This document shows, one piece after another, positions 44,371-57,000 of a stretch of 64,000 nucleotides of DNA. A model generated the notes under the pieces. The model was not told the origin of the DNA. It was given only the letters and a program-made list of their open reading frames with translations, and did no database searches. The stretch's first letter is position 1, and each line of letters starts with the position of its first letter. Origin of the DNA: Astropecten irregularis (Eukaryota; Echinodermata; Asteroidea; Paxillosida; Astropectinidae); the NCBI GenBank assembly GCA_963971285.1, contig OZ020246.1, positions 23,124,455 to 23,188,454 of the forward strand, read 5' to 3'. The translations under genes were made by a program, and so were the position numbers.

Positions 44371-46037
44371 ATGTAAATGAGTGGATAAAAAAGGGGCGGG
44401 GCAGGGTTTGTGGGGCGGGGCAGGCCCTGGGTGGGGCGGGAAGAACTTTAACAATGACACATAGGAACTGACAGACCAACAGTCACATGAAAGGATCAAA
44501 ATGAAAAATCTACTGTTCCTAAAGAAATGACAACACAGGATTCAATGCTACTTATACAAATAGAATTTTAATGCTTAGTGCTATACTCTTCAAAATCAAA
44601 ATACAACCAACTTAATCTGATTAAAAAATAAGAACAACATTTACAGTAACAATTCAAAGACAAGTTCAAACTTAACAGAATACGGCATCCAAATATTAAA
44701 TTGCAATGACATTATTTCACTATCGTTTGGCAATAACATCATATTTTTACCCTTCAATTTACTTGAGCTTGGCAAATCCAACTTTTTTGAAATGTTTATG
44801 CCAAATCTTCATTTTGTTCCTCAAGTCGAATATTTTGTTATCAATACAAGTAAATAAAATGCTGTAAAAAGCTCATTAGCCAAAATGACCTGAACTATAT
44901 CAAATCATTCAAATGCTTGGAGTTGGGAGGGCCTGACACGTTGTGATTTTAGCAGGATCTTTCTCAAAAGCTAAATGACAAGGGACAAGAACAAACATTT
45001 TTTATCAGGAATATTTCATGGCCGGGAGACTCGTCCAGTGGCAGAGCATTAAGCTAGAATCAAGTACCAACCACCCACACACACCTATTTTTAACCACAG
45101 TTCTACAGAAAGTTGTCCCCATAATAAATAATAACATGTAGGCATAGTAAAAAATCCCAAGACCTCTGGTCCAAATTTCCCTACAATATTAAATATACCA
45201 TACACCATAAAATTATGCCCCGGCCACAAACACACACCAACATTTCACACACACGCAAAATAATGAAAGAATAGTCAATTCTTCAAACAAAATTTGAAAC
45301 ATTTTTCTTTGTTCACTTTTCAATGACTTTAAATTCAGTAAGTTTCCCTTGTGGTTATTTGATGATTAAAATTTGAAAAAGTCATAATTTGATGAAAAAT
45401 CCTTACTATAGGAAAGAATAGTGGCGTATGCTCGTAGAAAATGGCTTATTTCTAAATGGCAATAATTTCACAGCCTCTGCAAGTTCATGTTGCAGAGGTC
45501 AACAGAAGTAGCATGCCTGATAGTTCAGTGCCCAAAAGCATGCTTCAATACTGTACATGTGCAGCAGTTTGACGCAAGGGAGACCATGATGCGGCAAAGT
45601 ATACCATTTTCTCACTGTTATTCATGGAATGTTAAGGGGGCAGCCCAGGCAGGCATCGCTTGCCTCGTTGTGGACTAGGTACCCCTTGTCCCCTTCCAGT
45701 CCTATTTATACTGCGAAGAGACCATCAGTCTTGTTTCAGTTTGAGAGAGGGGTTTATCCACACCATAGGGGTGGAGGCATTCATTGGATGTGGACTAGGT
45801 ACCTCATCCAGTCATATTAATACTGTGAAGAGACCATCAGTCTTATTTCAGTTGGAGGGGCCAGTTTCTCCACACCATAGGAGTGGAGGCATTCATTGCT
45901 GCCTTGCTGTGGACTAGGTACCCCATCCAGTCCTATACTGTGACAAAACCATTGGAGCTTGTTCTCCATGTGTTTCATTTATACAATAAATAATCCCCTC
46001 ACCACACAGTGGGAAGTGGGCTTGTGCTAAGTGACCT
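44371..46037. other. Repeat-rich interval between DAD1 and the C39-like gene
   Basis: No exon seen. Near 44920-44960 lies a fragment of the fold-back family with GGAGTTGGGAGGGCCTGAC, and near 45310-45370 the tail of SINE family A (CCTTGTGGTTATTTGATG). Confidence 0.45.
45669..45940 (+). repeat. Tandem repeat, unit about 118 bp, 2.3 copies
   Basis: GTGGACTAGGTACC recurs at about 45669, 45790 and 45909. Each is followed by CCAGTC, GAAGAGACCATCAGTCTT, a variable stretch and CCACACCATAGG with GTGGAGGCATTCATTG. Confidence 0.75.
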
Positions 46038-46285
46038 GGGACCAATTTCATCATAGAGCTGCTTAAGCACCAAAACTTGCTTAAGCACCAAAACCCTTAG
46101 TAAATAAAATCAATGACAGCCAAAACTCCTTATGAATGTTATGCTCAGCAAACAATGGCCGAATACAATTCAAAAGCAGTAAAGATCACATGAAAGTTTG
46201 GTTGGTAACCCTGTAGTTTGATCAGGGAATACTTTTCATGCTTCAGCAAATTTTCTGCTTAAGAAGCTCTATGAAATCCGGCCCC
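46038..46285. mobile_element. MITE family with GGGGCCAATTTCATA ends, copy 2
   Basis: Left end GGGACCAATTTCATCATAG, right end CTCTATGAAATCCGGCCCC; inside, TGCTTAAGCACC and the mirrored CTGCTTAAGAAGC. Confidence 0.65.
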
Positions 46286-46326
46286 AGCATAAAAAAATTG
46301 AATATAATTTATAATAAAAGATAATA

Positions 46327-49300
46327 CTATGCCGCTGGCAGATCCGGTGCTTCAGCTAAAAGTCTGTGCGCATCTTCATTGTCTTTCCTCACACACAACG
46401 TTATTCCTGATTTGTAGGCAGCGGGTATGCAAATGTGGCTCTTGAACAGCCAATCAGCAAGCAGCCCTGGAGGTCGGTTCGGTGGTGATTGGCTGTAGGA
46501 CTGTAGCTCACTCAACATCGTGTTAACCTCACCTTCACAGGGGAAAACAAGATTCATAAGTCATAACGAATATGTTAGGCGGCGATTAGGGTCTACTTTA
46601 ATAAGAAAGAAAACAGTAACCTAATTATTTTCATGAAAAACTGAAATGAGAGAAATATTAACTATTGACAGTTAACATATACAAGTAATAAAATGCTGCA
46701 AACTTCTCATCAGCCAAAATAATGAACTGAAATTGATAAAATGCTTGGAGTTAGGAGGGCCTGACGCGTTCTGATCCTAGCAGGATCTTTACCAGGCGTC
46801 AGGCCATTCTAACACCAAGCCAATTAACAAAAACGCATAATAAATGAGCAGAGAGAAATTTGACACACAGAGAAACCATTGGGTATAAAAAACAAACAAA
46901 AATCCAAAACTGCACCCAACTCTTGATAAAAATAATTCACAATTGACCCATGTGAGAGAGCTGCCAAATAAACAAAATATACTAAGCATTAAAAATGTCA
47001 GCTTAACAAATGTAGCTTACCAACAGAAAAGCCATTTAGTATTAATATAGCTTGCAACTGTTAATCAGCTTAGCATAATAGATTACTAAGCAGTGTTTGC
47101 TGCTCGATGGAATTGGACCATGGTGCAAGCTCTCGTGAACAATCTTTACTTTAATAAGTTTAATTTGAATTATTTCTTAAAGTTCTGAGAGCCTTTAGAA
47201 CAAAAGAAAAATTTATTTTTTACCTTCAACATTCATCTCTTTCCATCTTGGATCAGAGTGACTAGAAATAACGGACAAATCCATACCATCCTGCCATCGG
47301 CTAATTACGTCCACCTTACGTATCTGTATTGTAAAAACCAAAATCAAAGAAATGTTGAACAATCTGAGGGAAAATGTGAAAGGAACTGTCAAGATGCATG
47401 ATAATACCCATTCTCTTGAAGTGAATGAAGTTAATGTATTGTATTCTCTGTCCTTCAGGTTGGGGTGAAAACAGACATAAATGGTACACCCCAAGGGCCT
47501 GTTCGTTTGAGGCAAGCAATCAGTGATCCTGCAGATGCACGTTTCATGTAGGATATGCTAAAATGGGATCCGGTCCGGATCAGCAGGATCACTGATCTAG
47601 TGCCTGAAACAAACAGGCCCTGAAAAGGTGAAAATTAACCAGAAAATTCAAAAAAATGATTTTAGTTTCCAAAATTGTCATTTATTCATTAGGTGCGTTC
47701 GAGCATCTTCCCTCGGTCAATACGGGTCACGTCACCTGGATCAGCCACCACAGCCGGGCTAATCGAATGCTTGCTATAACCTTTCCGCCATATTGAATTT
47801 GTGTGACGTGTTTCCCACCACTGACTCTATCTACTCACAAGCAAGGTCAGTGGGGGCTGCCCTGGGTGAACCCCGAGAATGACGTCAGACCAAATTGAAC
47901 GGTACATACGGGGGCTGACTCGGAGTGACCTAGAGGACCTACACAAACGCACCTAATTCAATGTTGTAATGATAATTTTACTGAGCTTTTGATATTTACC
48001 TTGAGGACGGAGTCACTGGTGATGTAATGAAGGAAGTTGGATACTGTGGCCGTGGTGAGGGGATTGCACATGTGCACGCCTTCATCTGAGATACCATACA
48101 CCATCTGATGATGCCAAGCATCGGGGATGTCCATGACACCATTCACCACATGCTGGAGGTTGAGTGTTGCTATGGGAACAACTCCTGAACAATAGCACAA
48201 TGGTAGGGGATTCTATTAATATCATGTATACATTTCTTTATCTGAACCTTGTAGAGTCATCAACAGACTTCTTCAAAGGAACAAGATATTTTACAGCAAG
48301 AATCACAAAATAAGAAAAAAGACTCTTTTTTAAACATTTGATCCTGGCATTTTGTTGTTGTTGTCTTTCTTGCTGTTCTTTTTGTTGTTGTTTTGACAAA
48401 ATGACAGCCCGCAAGTGGAAGATTCAATAATCCTTTCCAAAGAGAGAAGAGAAAATATCTAGAAGACTTGCTGATCAATATGATGTAAAAAATCAGCAGA
48501 ACTAGTGTCAGTTTCTCCAAAAAATAATACAAAGAATTTAAAACTTCACAAAAGATTTTTGATCCAGAAGGAAAAGATGAATGAGTCTAAGAAAAAAACA
48601 AACAGTTTAGGCTAATTGTTTTGTTTTTTTGGCACATGCATAATGGTTAAGTTAAAAAGCCATTTGAGTTCAGAACGCTATAATTAATGACTTGTTCAAA
48701 ATTGGCTATAGTTCCACTCATAAACTTGTATATAATTTTAAGCCGTAGTCAAGTCAAGTAATGGACCGTTCCGGCTCTAAGTCTTTTAGCCCAGCCCACA
48801 ACGACAGACCACTTGGTTTGTGTGTGGTTTGTGTGTGTTTTACATACCACATGTGACTGAGTTTGACCAAGATAATGGAAAATGATGACTGTACTGGTGT
48901 TAGCTAGCAAAAATGTTTAAGCTGTCGCAGTCACTTAATTAAACAGCGTCCTCCAATTTTGGTAAATGTCCACAGTTTGATTGACTGGCCGGACGGGTCC
49001 ATTCCTATCATGGTAGATTACTACATGATGTAGTCAGCACTCTGTACCTAATTTGATCCATCTTGTCAGCCACTGGGGTAAATCCACCCGACTCTCGGGA
49101 TAAAAATGGAAGAACCTGGAAAAGACCTCTCCTCCTGATGCTCGATCAAGGCCCTCAATGATGTCCGTATGCGTCACCCCGGCAACGCTCCTGGAGGACA
49201 GGTACTCTGGTAAGGGAGCATCGTTGGCCCGCAGTCTGGTGTTGACGGCGGATGCGACTTCGTCTTGATCTTTGTGAATTTCTAGAACTTTCTGGGAAAC

Positions 49301-50065
49301 GAGAGTAAAAAAGCCTACTTTCATTGCTGGAACCTGAACTGTAGGCGGCCTATATATAGGCCTATACATAGTTTTGTATGAGAAAGCAGAAAGGGGCGTG
49401 GCATATCTGCCTCCGGCATTCCTATAGACATTAGTCCAATCTGGTTAGCCTGGTACCCAGATCCCACAGATGAAGAGTAGTAGTTAGTTTACTGTAGAAG
49501 CTGATGGGTACCAGCTAACCGGAATGGATTTATGTTCAGGAATGCCCTACCTACCTCCCATCTCCTCTTTTCTTTATCGCTATATAAATTATACACATTA
49601 GACTGTAACTAGGTTTTGTACATAATTATGCAGCCCAATGTGAGCCCATAAGCTACAAAACTGTTGACCACTGAGGGCGCCCTAATCAAATGACGTCATG
49701 ATCATCATGCATGCGCTTTAAATTACATGTACAGTCACTGTGACTGTCAAAACATGAAAATGAAATCAGAAATCTGAAAATTATGACATTTGTTAACAAT
49801 AAACGAATTGGTTTGGCTTTATTTTTACCAGTGTATTTATGACAGCCGTAGCACCACAGGCCGAGGCTCCAATCTGTGTAACTTGCTTGCTCGCAGCTTC
49901 GGCCGGCGTCCAAAGAAAGGCGTGATTTTGTCCGGCACTTGCAGAATCACCCATCTCTAAATCTGCAACCCCTTCATCAATGCATGCACAATGTATTACA
50001 TCCGGTGACCTCTGTGCTGCCAGCCTTGATTCAAGCCTGTGTATACGCCGCATCATCTGTGACAT
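46327..50065 (-). CDS. Uncharacterised protein with papain/C39-like cysteine peptidase signature
   Basis: Five minus-strand exons: 49829-50065, 49048-49291, 48000-48184, 47224-47323 and 46327-46532. All junctions have GT-AG signals and agree in phase; 972 nt, 323 residues. I do not recognise the family by name. Residues 64-70 are QIGASAC: a Gln six before the Cys is the oxyanion-hole/nucleophile spacing of papain-fold enzymes including C39, and GATAVINTL continues as the helix after the nucleophile. WHHQMVYGI (184-192) and VHMCNP (197-202) supply a His and an Asn/Asp in the expected order, so C70-H185/186-N201 is a plausible triad. No signal peptide or membrane segment is visible; the first 60 residues look disordered. 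Exon 2 was placed at a strong polypyrimidine acceptor rather than the ATG 27 bases upstream. It is head-to-head with CLPTM1L. Activity is inference. Confidence 0.8.
46680..46800. repeat. Fragment of GGAGTTAGGAGGGCCTGAC fold-back family
   Basis: Contains GCTTGGAGTTAGGAGGGCC and CTAGCAGGATCTTT, as at 44.9 and 58.6 kb. It lies in the intron between exons 4 and 5 of the minus-strand C39-like gene. Confidence 0.5.
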
Positions 50066-51081
50066 TTGACTTTACCTGTATTCCACACGGTGATTCAGCA
50101 CGCACAACATGCCGACTGGTTTGGAGTTTATCCAGAGCGATTAAGTTTGACCTGTTGGTCGATGTTTGCTACAAAAACAAAGTCCCTGTGCACAGTTTTA
50201 TGAATTAATTGTTGTTTTTCGGCTACAGACATCCATGATGGTGTCATTATTTCGGTGTTGAGTACCAGGAAGTGAGGCTGCGTTGCTAGGCCTACATGAG
50301 TTTGATCACCAGATCATGCTGGTATTTACACTGGTAATTGTATTGTTTTTTATTGAAATAAAAATTATTTCTTGCTTGATCTTCTTTTGCATTTATGAGC
50401 ATGTTGTTGATTATGTTCAAGTCAATGCTGCATTCAATCAACACTGAGCTGACAACAGTGCATGTCAGTGCGTACATTGAAAGGTATTAAACACTGCTCC
50501 ATGATGACCATGATGACTAACCTGTTGCATGGGATATCAAGGCTACTTTTGAGTTTTGAGAGACAACTTAGACAAAGCTGGGAAACAAACCCACATTGCT
50601 TCATCCCTCAACGGCGGGGAAAGGGGGAGGGGGCAAGTGTGGCATGTGTGGATGGGGAGGGGAAGGATGTTGGGGGAATCAAACCCACGTAATTGTTTAA
50701 AATGTTAGACCTATTAACTGGGAATGCCGGAACGACCGTGAATATGTCCCTTTGCGCATGCTGTGCATAATGTTAAAAACACAGTGAGTTTCCCGAACTT
50801 TACAATCGCCCTATTACCATATGTATACCGTTAAGTACTAAGGAAATAATATTGCGATTTAAGTACTAATGGTCCCAATTTTAATGTACTAAGGATATAA
50901 AAAATATTTGCTTTTAAGTAATTAACGCACCTTGACAAATTAAAATACGTTGAAGAAAGTAAAAAATATCATTTTGGAGAAAACTTAAAACTTAAATAAC
51001 CCTGCTTTCCGTAATTTTATTTTTCATACAGATTCAGCATTGAGGGACTAAACCACATTTGCCAGTTTGCCACTCGTCAAC
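50066..51081. promoter_or_regulatory. Shared upstream region of the C39-like gene and CLPTM1L
   Basis: The two genes are divergent with start codons 1,016 bp apart. Both promoters are expected here. No specific motif is called; a G-rich stretch lies at 50612-50675. Confidence 0.4.
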
Positions 51082-54000
51082 ATGCCATCCATAGGCTCAA
51101 TCATCAACTACATAGTGGTAGGACTGTTTGCAGTCTACCTCATCCATGTTGCCACGGTGATGTATTATCTTTTCAATCCTGCTCCGTGTGTACCATCGAA
51201 GGCCAGGGGTTCATCGCCGTGCATAATGCCATACATTAGCAGGAATCCAAAGTTGGAGGTATAACTTTTGGTTAAAAGAGCAGAAAAAACATTATTAGTG
51301 TTTATGTAAGATTATTAGGCCTTTTCACACTAGACAAAATCTTGGATGGTTCTGGAATGACAGTACGGTGATTTGGTTTCACTTTACACATTTTTGCCCT
51401 GGGGCCATCTCCCAGATGGGTCTTTACCCGGGGGTAAACTTGTCCCTGCTTCAGGCCAAGGGATCAGATTTTTGTAAATCAAGGGCAGACCTGTCTGTGG
51501 CGGGTCTGACCCTAGGTCAAATATATTCAGTGTGAAACAGAGCAACATGAAATTTGATTTCCAATTCTGGGTGATGAGCTTAACCCTCCTGTTGGTTTCC
51601 TTGAAACACAATTATGAAACAACACTGGGTTGCCACCCTGAGGGTCAGTCACCCTGGGCCAGTGAGCCCCAGGAGTCAGCACTGCTGTGTGAAAAGGCAC
51701 TTAAAGTTATCCTAGGCCTAGCCTGCTACTCTTGCTACAAAATGTCAGAATTATACTACTGTGCTCAGGCAGTCTGTTAATCATTGCAGACTCTGTGAAA
51801 ATGATGCGGTGCAAACAAGGATACAAGTTACCCGCTGCCAACTGCTATACTGCTTTACCCTACAATATAACAACAGAATGTAGTATCTCTAGACTGCACT
51901 TTGCAAAATATTATTCAGAGGAATTTGTTTTATCTTTTTCAGCTCAGTCTTTACACCTCGGTGAAAATGAAAAGGGAACTGGTGGAGAAAGACCTGAGTC
52001 TGCTCGCCCGATATGACAACTTCACCATCGATGAAGAGTTTGACAGGTTAAAACTCACCTGACTTTGATTTTTCTTTATAGTTAAAACCTAATGTTACCA
52101 TCTGGGCCAACTGTGCAAAAAGCTGCTTAAGCACCAAAGTTTGCTCAAGATAAGCATCGAAAGCATTGATAGTTGCCAACATTTGTTTGCTGAAATTCTT
52201 TGTTAATTTTGTTGCTGTTGAACCGTCATCAGCAACTAGTCTTCGACACTCCTCTTGGTTCTGTGCTGCCCTCTGTGACTCAGCGACGCTGAGATCCTTC
52301 CAATCCTTGATATTGCTCTCCCATCATTTCCTTGGTCTGTCTTTCTTCCGTTCACACTCAACTGTTCCCTACAGTACTGCCAGCCCTGAACTCCTAGTTA
52401 CATGGCCGTACCATCTTAGTTTCCATCTTTTCGCGATAGTCAGGAGGCAAATGTTGTTTCAAGAAAAGTGTAGCAGAAGGCAAGTCTAAAGAAATCACAT
52501 GATGAAAGTTTGGGTTGGTAATTCTGCATTTAAGGAGGACTTTTCGTGCTAATCAAAGTTTTTGTGCTTAAGCGGCTCTATGAAATTGGCTTCGGTTTTG
52601 TTACATAAATTTTAATAAGGCAGCGAGGATCTGATTATAAACAATCTTGGACACTTAGGCACTGATCATAGAAATGCAGGTCACTTAGTTTGATTAAAAG
52701 ACAGAGTGGCATTGATGAGTTTTATTAAAAGTGACTTTTGAAAAAAGATAGGTAGGTCTCCAGCTTTCCCCAACTTTATTTACATTCAACTCATCACAAG
52801 CATCTTTAAATTGCCTCTGTTTTTAAGATCACACTCTGAACTGTGGCCTCTGTCTTTTATGATCCTTGAAATATTGATGTCTTTGTTTTTATCCCTCAGG
52901 TCCGTCAATATATCAATACCAAGAAGAACTCAAAACAATGGAACATTGTTTGTGCATGTCTTTGTCTACCCTCGAGGGGAGTCGCCGTTCTACAGCAGCT
53001 TCCGTTCATACCTATCTGTGCCTCTTACCAAATATGCCGTGCCTAGAATGGAGGAGTTTAATCTACTCAGTGACAGCAATCATGTAGGTTTTTTTTAAAG
53101 TGAACAAAGAAAAATTTACTGAAGCAGGAGTCGAACCAGTGACCAAAGTGAACAAAGAAAATTTACTGGAGTGGGATTCGAACCAGCGACCTCCGGAATT
53201 GGTGATTCGAATCCTGCTCCAGTCAATTTTTCTTTGTTGACATTCCAATGATTTAAAATTCAGTCAGTTTTCCTTGTGGTTATTTGATGTAGGTTTTTTG
53301 ATGAAAAGTTAGCTTCTCCAGTAGCACTGGGGGGCATAGGTGGCAAGTGCGTTACGCACTCACCAATGTGGCCCGGGTTCGAGTCCGGCCGGGGTCATAT
53401 GTGAGTAGAGTTGTGCGTTGGTTCTCTCCTATGCTACAAGGGTTTTTTTCCAGGTGATTTGATTTTCCTCCCTCCACAAAAATCAAACACTTTCGATCTC
53501 GGGCTGTACTCCGTGATCACATATGAGTTGATGTGGCTTGCAGCCAAGGGTGCCCATGAAAGCCTGCTACTCGATCACGTTAAAGTCGCATCCTTCGCAA
53601 TTCAGCACCCCAGCTGCCAGTAAGGATGATAAGCCTCCCAAATTATTATTATTATTGTTATTATGATAAACAAGTGTTTATTATAACAATTATTTCAAAA
53701 ACTACATTATCTTTGAGTGATCCCTGATTTGCCGTTCTCAGGTTTGCAGTGTCGCTATCAATGTTGCTATTCTTGGCCCCAACCTTGGGATATGTATAGG
53801 GGTTTTATGCAGTTTAGTGGCTTTTTTATTCTGACTGACACTCGCACAAAGGCAACTGACAATTTGAGATGCTGTAAACATAGGGTTGGATAGTTAATAG
53901 CTGCATGGATTCAGTAAAACCAAGATAAAAGGGTTGAATCATGCTGCAGTGAATGTTCTTTGTTCACCCAGACATGCCAAAAATTACTCTTGATTTGGGA

Positions 54001-57000
54001 GTTAGTTGAGTGTTTTGTTGTTGTTACCTCATTCCACTAAAAGGTAACCACAACATTGAGCATCATAATAGATGGAAAATCCTCTCTGCTCTGGAACCTT
54101 CCCAAGAAATCACCACTTTTACATCGGTATTAAAGTTGCTAATTTCAAAACGTCTGCATACTATCAAGCATAGAGTTCAAATTTTGTTTGAAATGGCCAA
54201 ACAAATGTCCTGACAGTTTGTGTGAGAGCAATAGAAGGCATTACCAAAATCAAATTTACCTTTATTGACAATGACTTTTGTTCTGGTTCAAGTTTGAAGT
54301 TTTGAATTCTAAGGATATGTGTAGACATGAGCAATGTGTTTACAGGGGTCGCAATTAACTTCAGTCTCTTGGTAGCCAACAGCCGAGGCCAGTGGACAGT
54401 GCACGGCACTGGCATTGTTCCTCAAATCAGTGACGTTTTATTTGGTTCCCACATCAAATTTCTGAAGCAAAACCAATATTTTGAATTCATTTTGATTGTA
54501 TTGATTTCAGGAAAATAATACAAGAAGTGAAATCCCTGTGACCCATCTGAAGCCAAAGCTTGTCCTGAATGTTCTACAGGATCCTATCGTTATGTTTAGG
54601 CTGGCAGTGCCTCAGGAAATCCTCCAATACGTCAGGTAAGTACAGTCACAAGGATGTGGTACTGTCTTAGTGTAATAGCAAGCATCACCTATCTCCAGTA
54701 TGTGGAAATTGTTGGCCTGTAATGCTTGGTCACAGTCAGTTAACAGACATTGTGCAACCGTGACAATCTTCTGTATTCTCCACTCTTGCTATCAGAAGGT
54801 TTTTCGCTAATAACCCTCTTGCATCTTCCAAAATCCAGCATTGTGCAGCTGCAGTGTCCCTATGGAACATTCTTTACCTTAATGTATAGTCGAAGTTGTT
54901 CCGGCATGATGGGGGACATTTTTCAGACAATGTTTCCTGTCTGATATTGTTTCAATATCTTCAAAAACTAGCAAGAATCTGAATTCTAATTTGATTCAGC
55001 AGTGTTCCTTTGCCAATATATTTGGACTTGGACCAAGTTGGGCTTAAAGAGTTGGAAATAATTATATTTCAAAAACTACCTGACTACACAAGGATGGAGA
55101 TTCTATGATTGTGCTTTTTATTAAATGCAAGTGAACATGTTAATGACAGGTTTTTGCAGCTTGTAATGCCAGGTCTGTTTAATTGCTTTCTTTTTCGTTC
55201 CATTTCAGGTTGACACAGAAAGGGGAATATCTGCCCATTTTATTCATCAACAATTTAGTTCATAAAAGCAAACAGTTGAAGGTGAGCATAATTGAGTTTT
55301 GTATGATTCATACAGATTTGCAAGATTTGCCCGGGACTGTGAGGCCATCATCTGCAAAAATCATATGCAGAAATTCATGAATTGTTACAAAATTTGAAAT
55401 CTATTTTTCTCAAAGGCTTAAATTGCAACACAGGGCATCTAAAATTCAAAATTGGGCCCTGGACCCTATGCAATATAAGGGCTTTATGCTTCAATATTTG
55501 CCTAAAATATATTTGGGCTGCAGTTGCAGATTCCTTCCTATTCCTGTAATGCTACCATCAAATTCAAATTTAACCCCTACCAATTTCATTGGAGCTGTTA
55601 AGCACACAAAAAATTACTTACATATAGCACAAAATGTCTTGCTCAGTAAACCAAACCATCATTAAAAAATTCCCATTCATGATTTGATATTCACGGTCAG
55701 CGAACAACAGCCAAAGAACAATCACAAGTGATACACAATACATGGAAATTTGGTTGTTAATCCTGTTTTCATAAGACAGAAATTTCATGGTTAGCCAATT
55801 TTTGCGCTATTAAAGCAGGGCCCTGAATTTAGCCCCTGGATATTTTGTTGTTATTTGTTTGGTTTGGATACATTGTTTATTGTTGTTTTCTTTCAGCCAA
55901 TCAATGCCAGCACGGAGGAGATGACACTGCGTATTATGTACAGTCCTATCTCTATTGGATGGCTCCGCCTCTACTCAACTCTGGATCATTCTGTGAAGAT
56001 GCTGCACGGTCTAGGTAAAATGACATCTCTATTTGATCACATCTGCTAGCTCATTTAAACCTCTCTTGATCAACTCTCTCCTTCGTGCTGCAGAACAGAA
56101 ATTCAATCACTAGAGCATTATACTTTTGAACCCAACTGTCCTGGCATGTATATTTTACGATGCCAAGTTCTGAATGTTCATATATCCTGTTCTTGATTGT
56201 ACATCTTTTCTCTTTCCAGGTTTTGGTGAGAAGGACACGGAGGAAGTCCTGTCTCTGTTTATTGACTCTGGTCTTTACCTACTTGCCCTGACAGTTTTTG
56301 TCTCTTTGCTTCATGTAAGTTAGTTCAGATCATTCTTTCTAGAGTCATGTTCAGTTTGGTAGTTCTGAAATCTTTCTCTGTTTGAAGATTTATCTGGTAC
56401 CAAGTATTCGCGACTCCTAATTAGTGTTACTTCCCACGATCTTATACAAATTTGTTCAGAAATCAAGAAGTCTGTCAGAAACAGAAAGTCACTTCATCAG
56501 GCACCCTCCATTTCGAAATTGCAACAGTCCCAGAGTTGTGGATGGAGTTAATGCTTGTGAATGCTACCTGAAATTTATCAAATGAATTGAAGACACTAAA
56601 AGAAGGTGTTGTATTGTTGTTTCTGCGGTGTTTGCTGCTTGCTATTGCTGCTGTTACTGCTGCTGCTTCTGTTACTGCTCCTGCTGTTACTGCAGCTGCT
56701 GCTGTAACTGCTGCTGCTGCTGTTACTGCAGCTGCTGCTGTTACTGCTGTTGTTACTGCTGCTGTTACTGCTACTGTTAATGATGTTGTTACTGCTGCTG
56801 TTACTGCTGCTGTTACTGCTACTGTTACTGTTACTGCTGCTGTTACTGCTACTGTACGTTACTGCTACTGGTACTGCTGCTGTTACTGCTACTGTTACTT
56901 CTGCTGTTGCAGACAGACGCTGTAAATGTCTTCTTTCATCCATCAACAGTTGCTGTTTGACTTCTTGGCCTTCAAAAACGACATTTCTTACTGGAGGAAA

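Noticed and set aside
49292..49369. ATG at 49316-49318 as start of the second exon of the C39-like gene
   Set aside because: A strong pyrimidine tract and TTTCCCAG lie just downstream, and splicing there joins in phase and continues the helix after the catalytic Cys.
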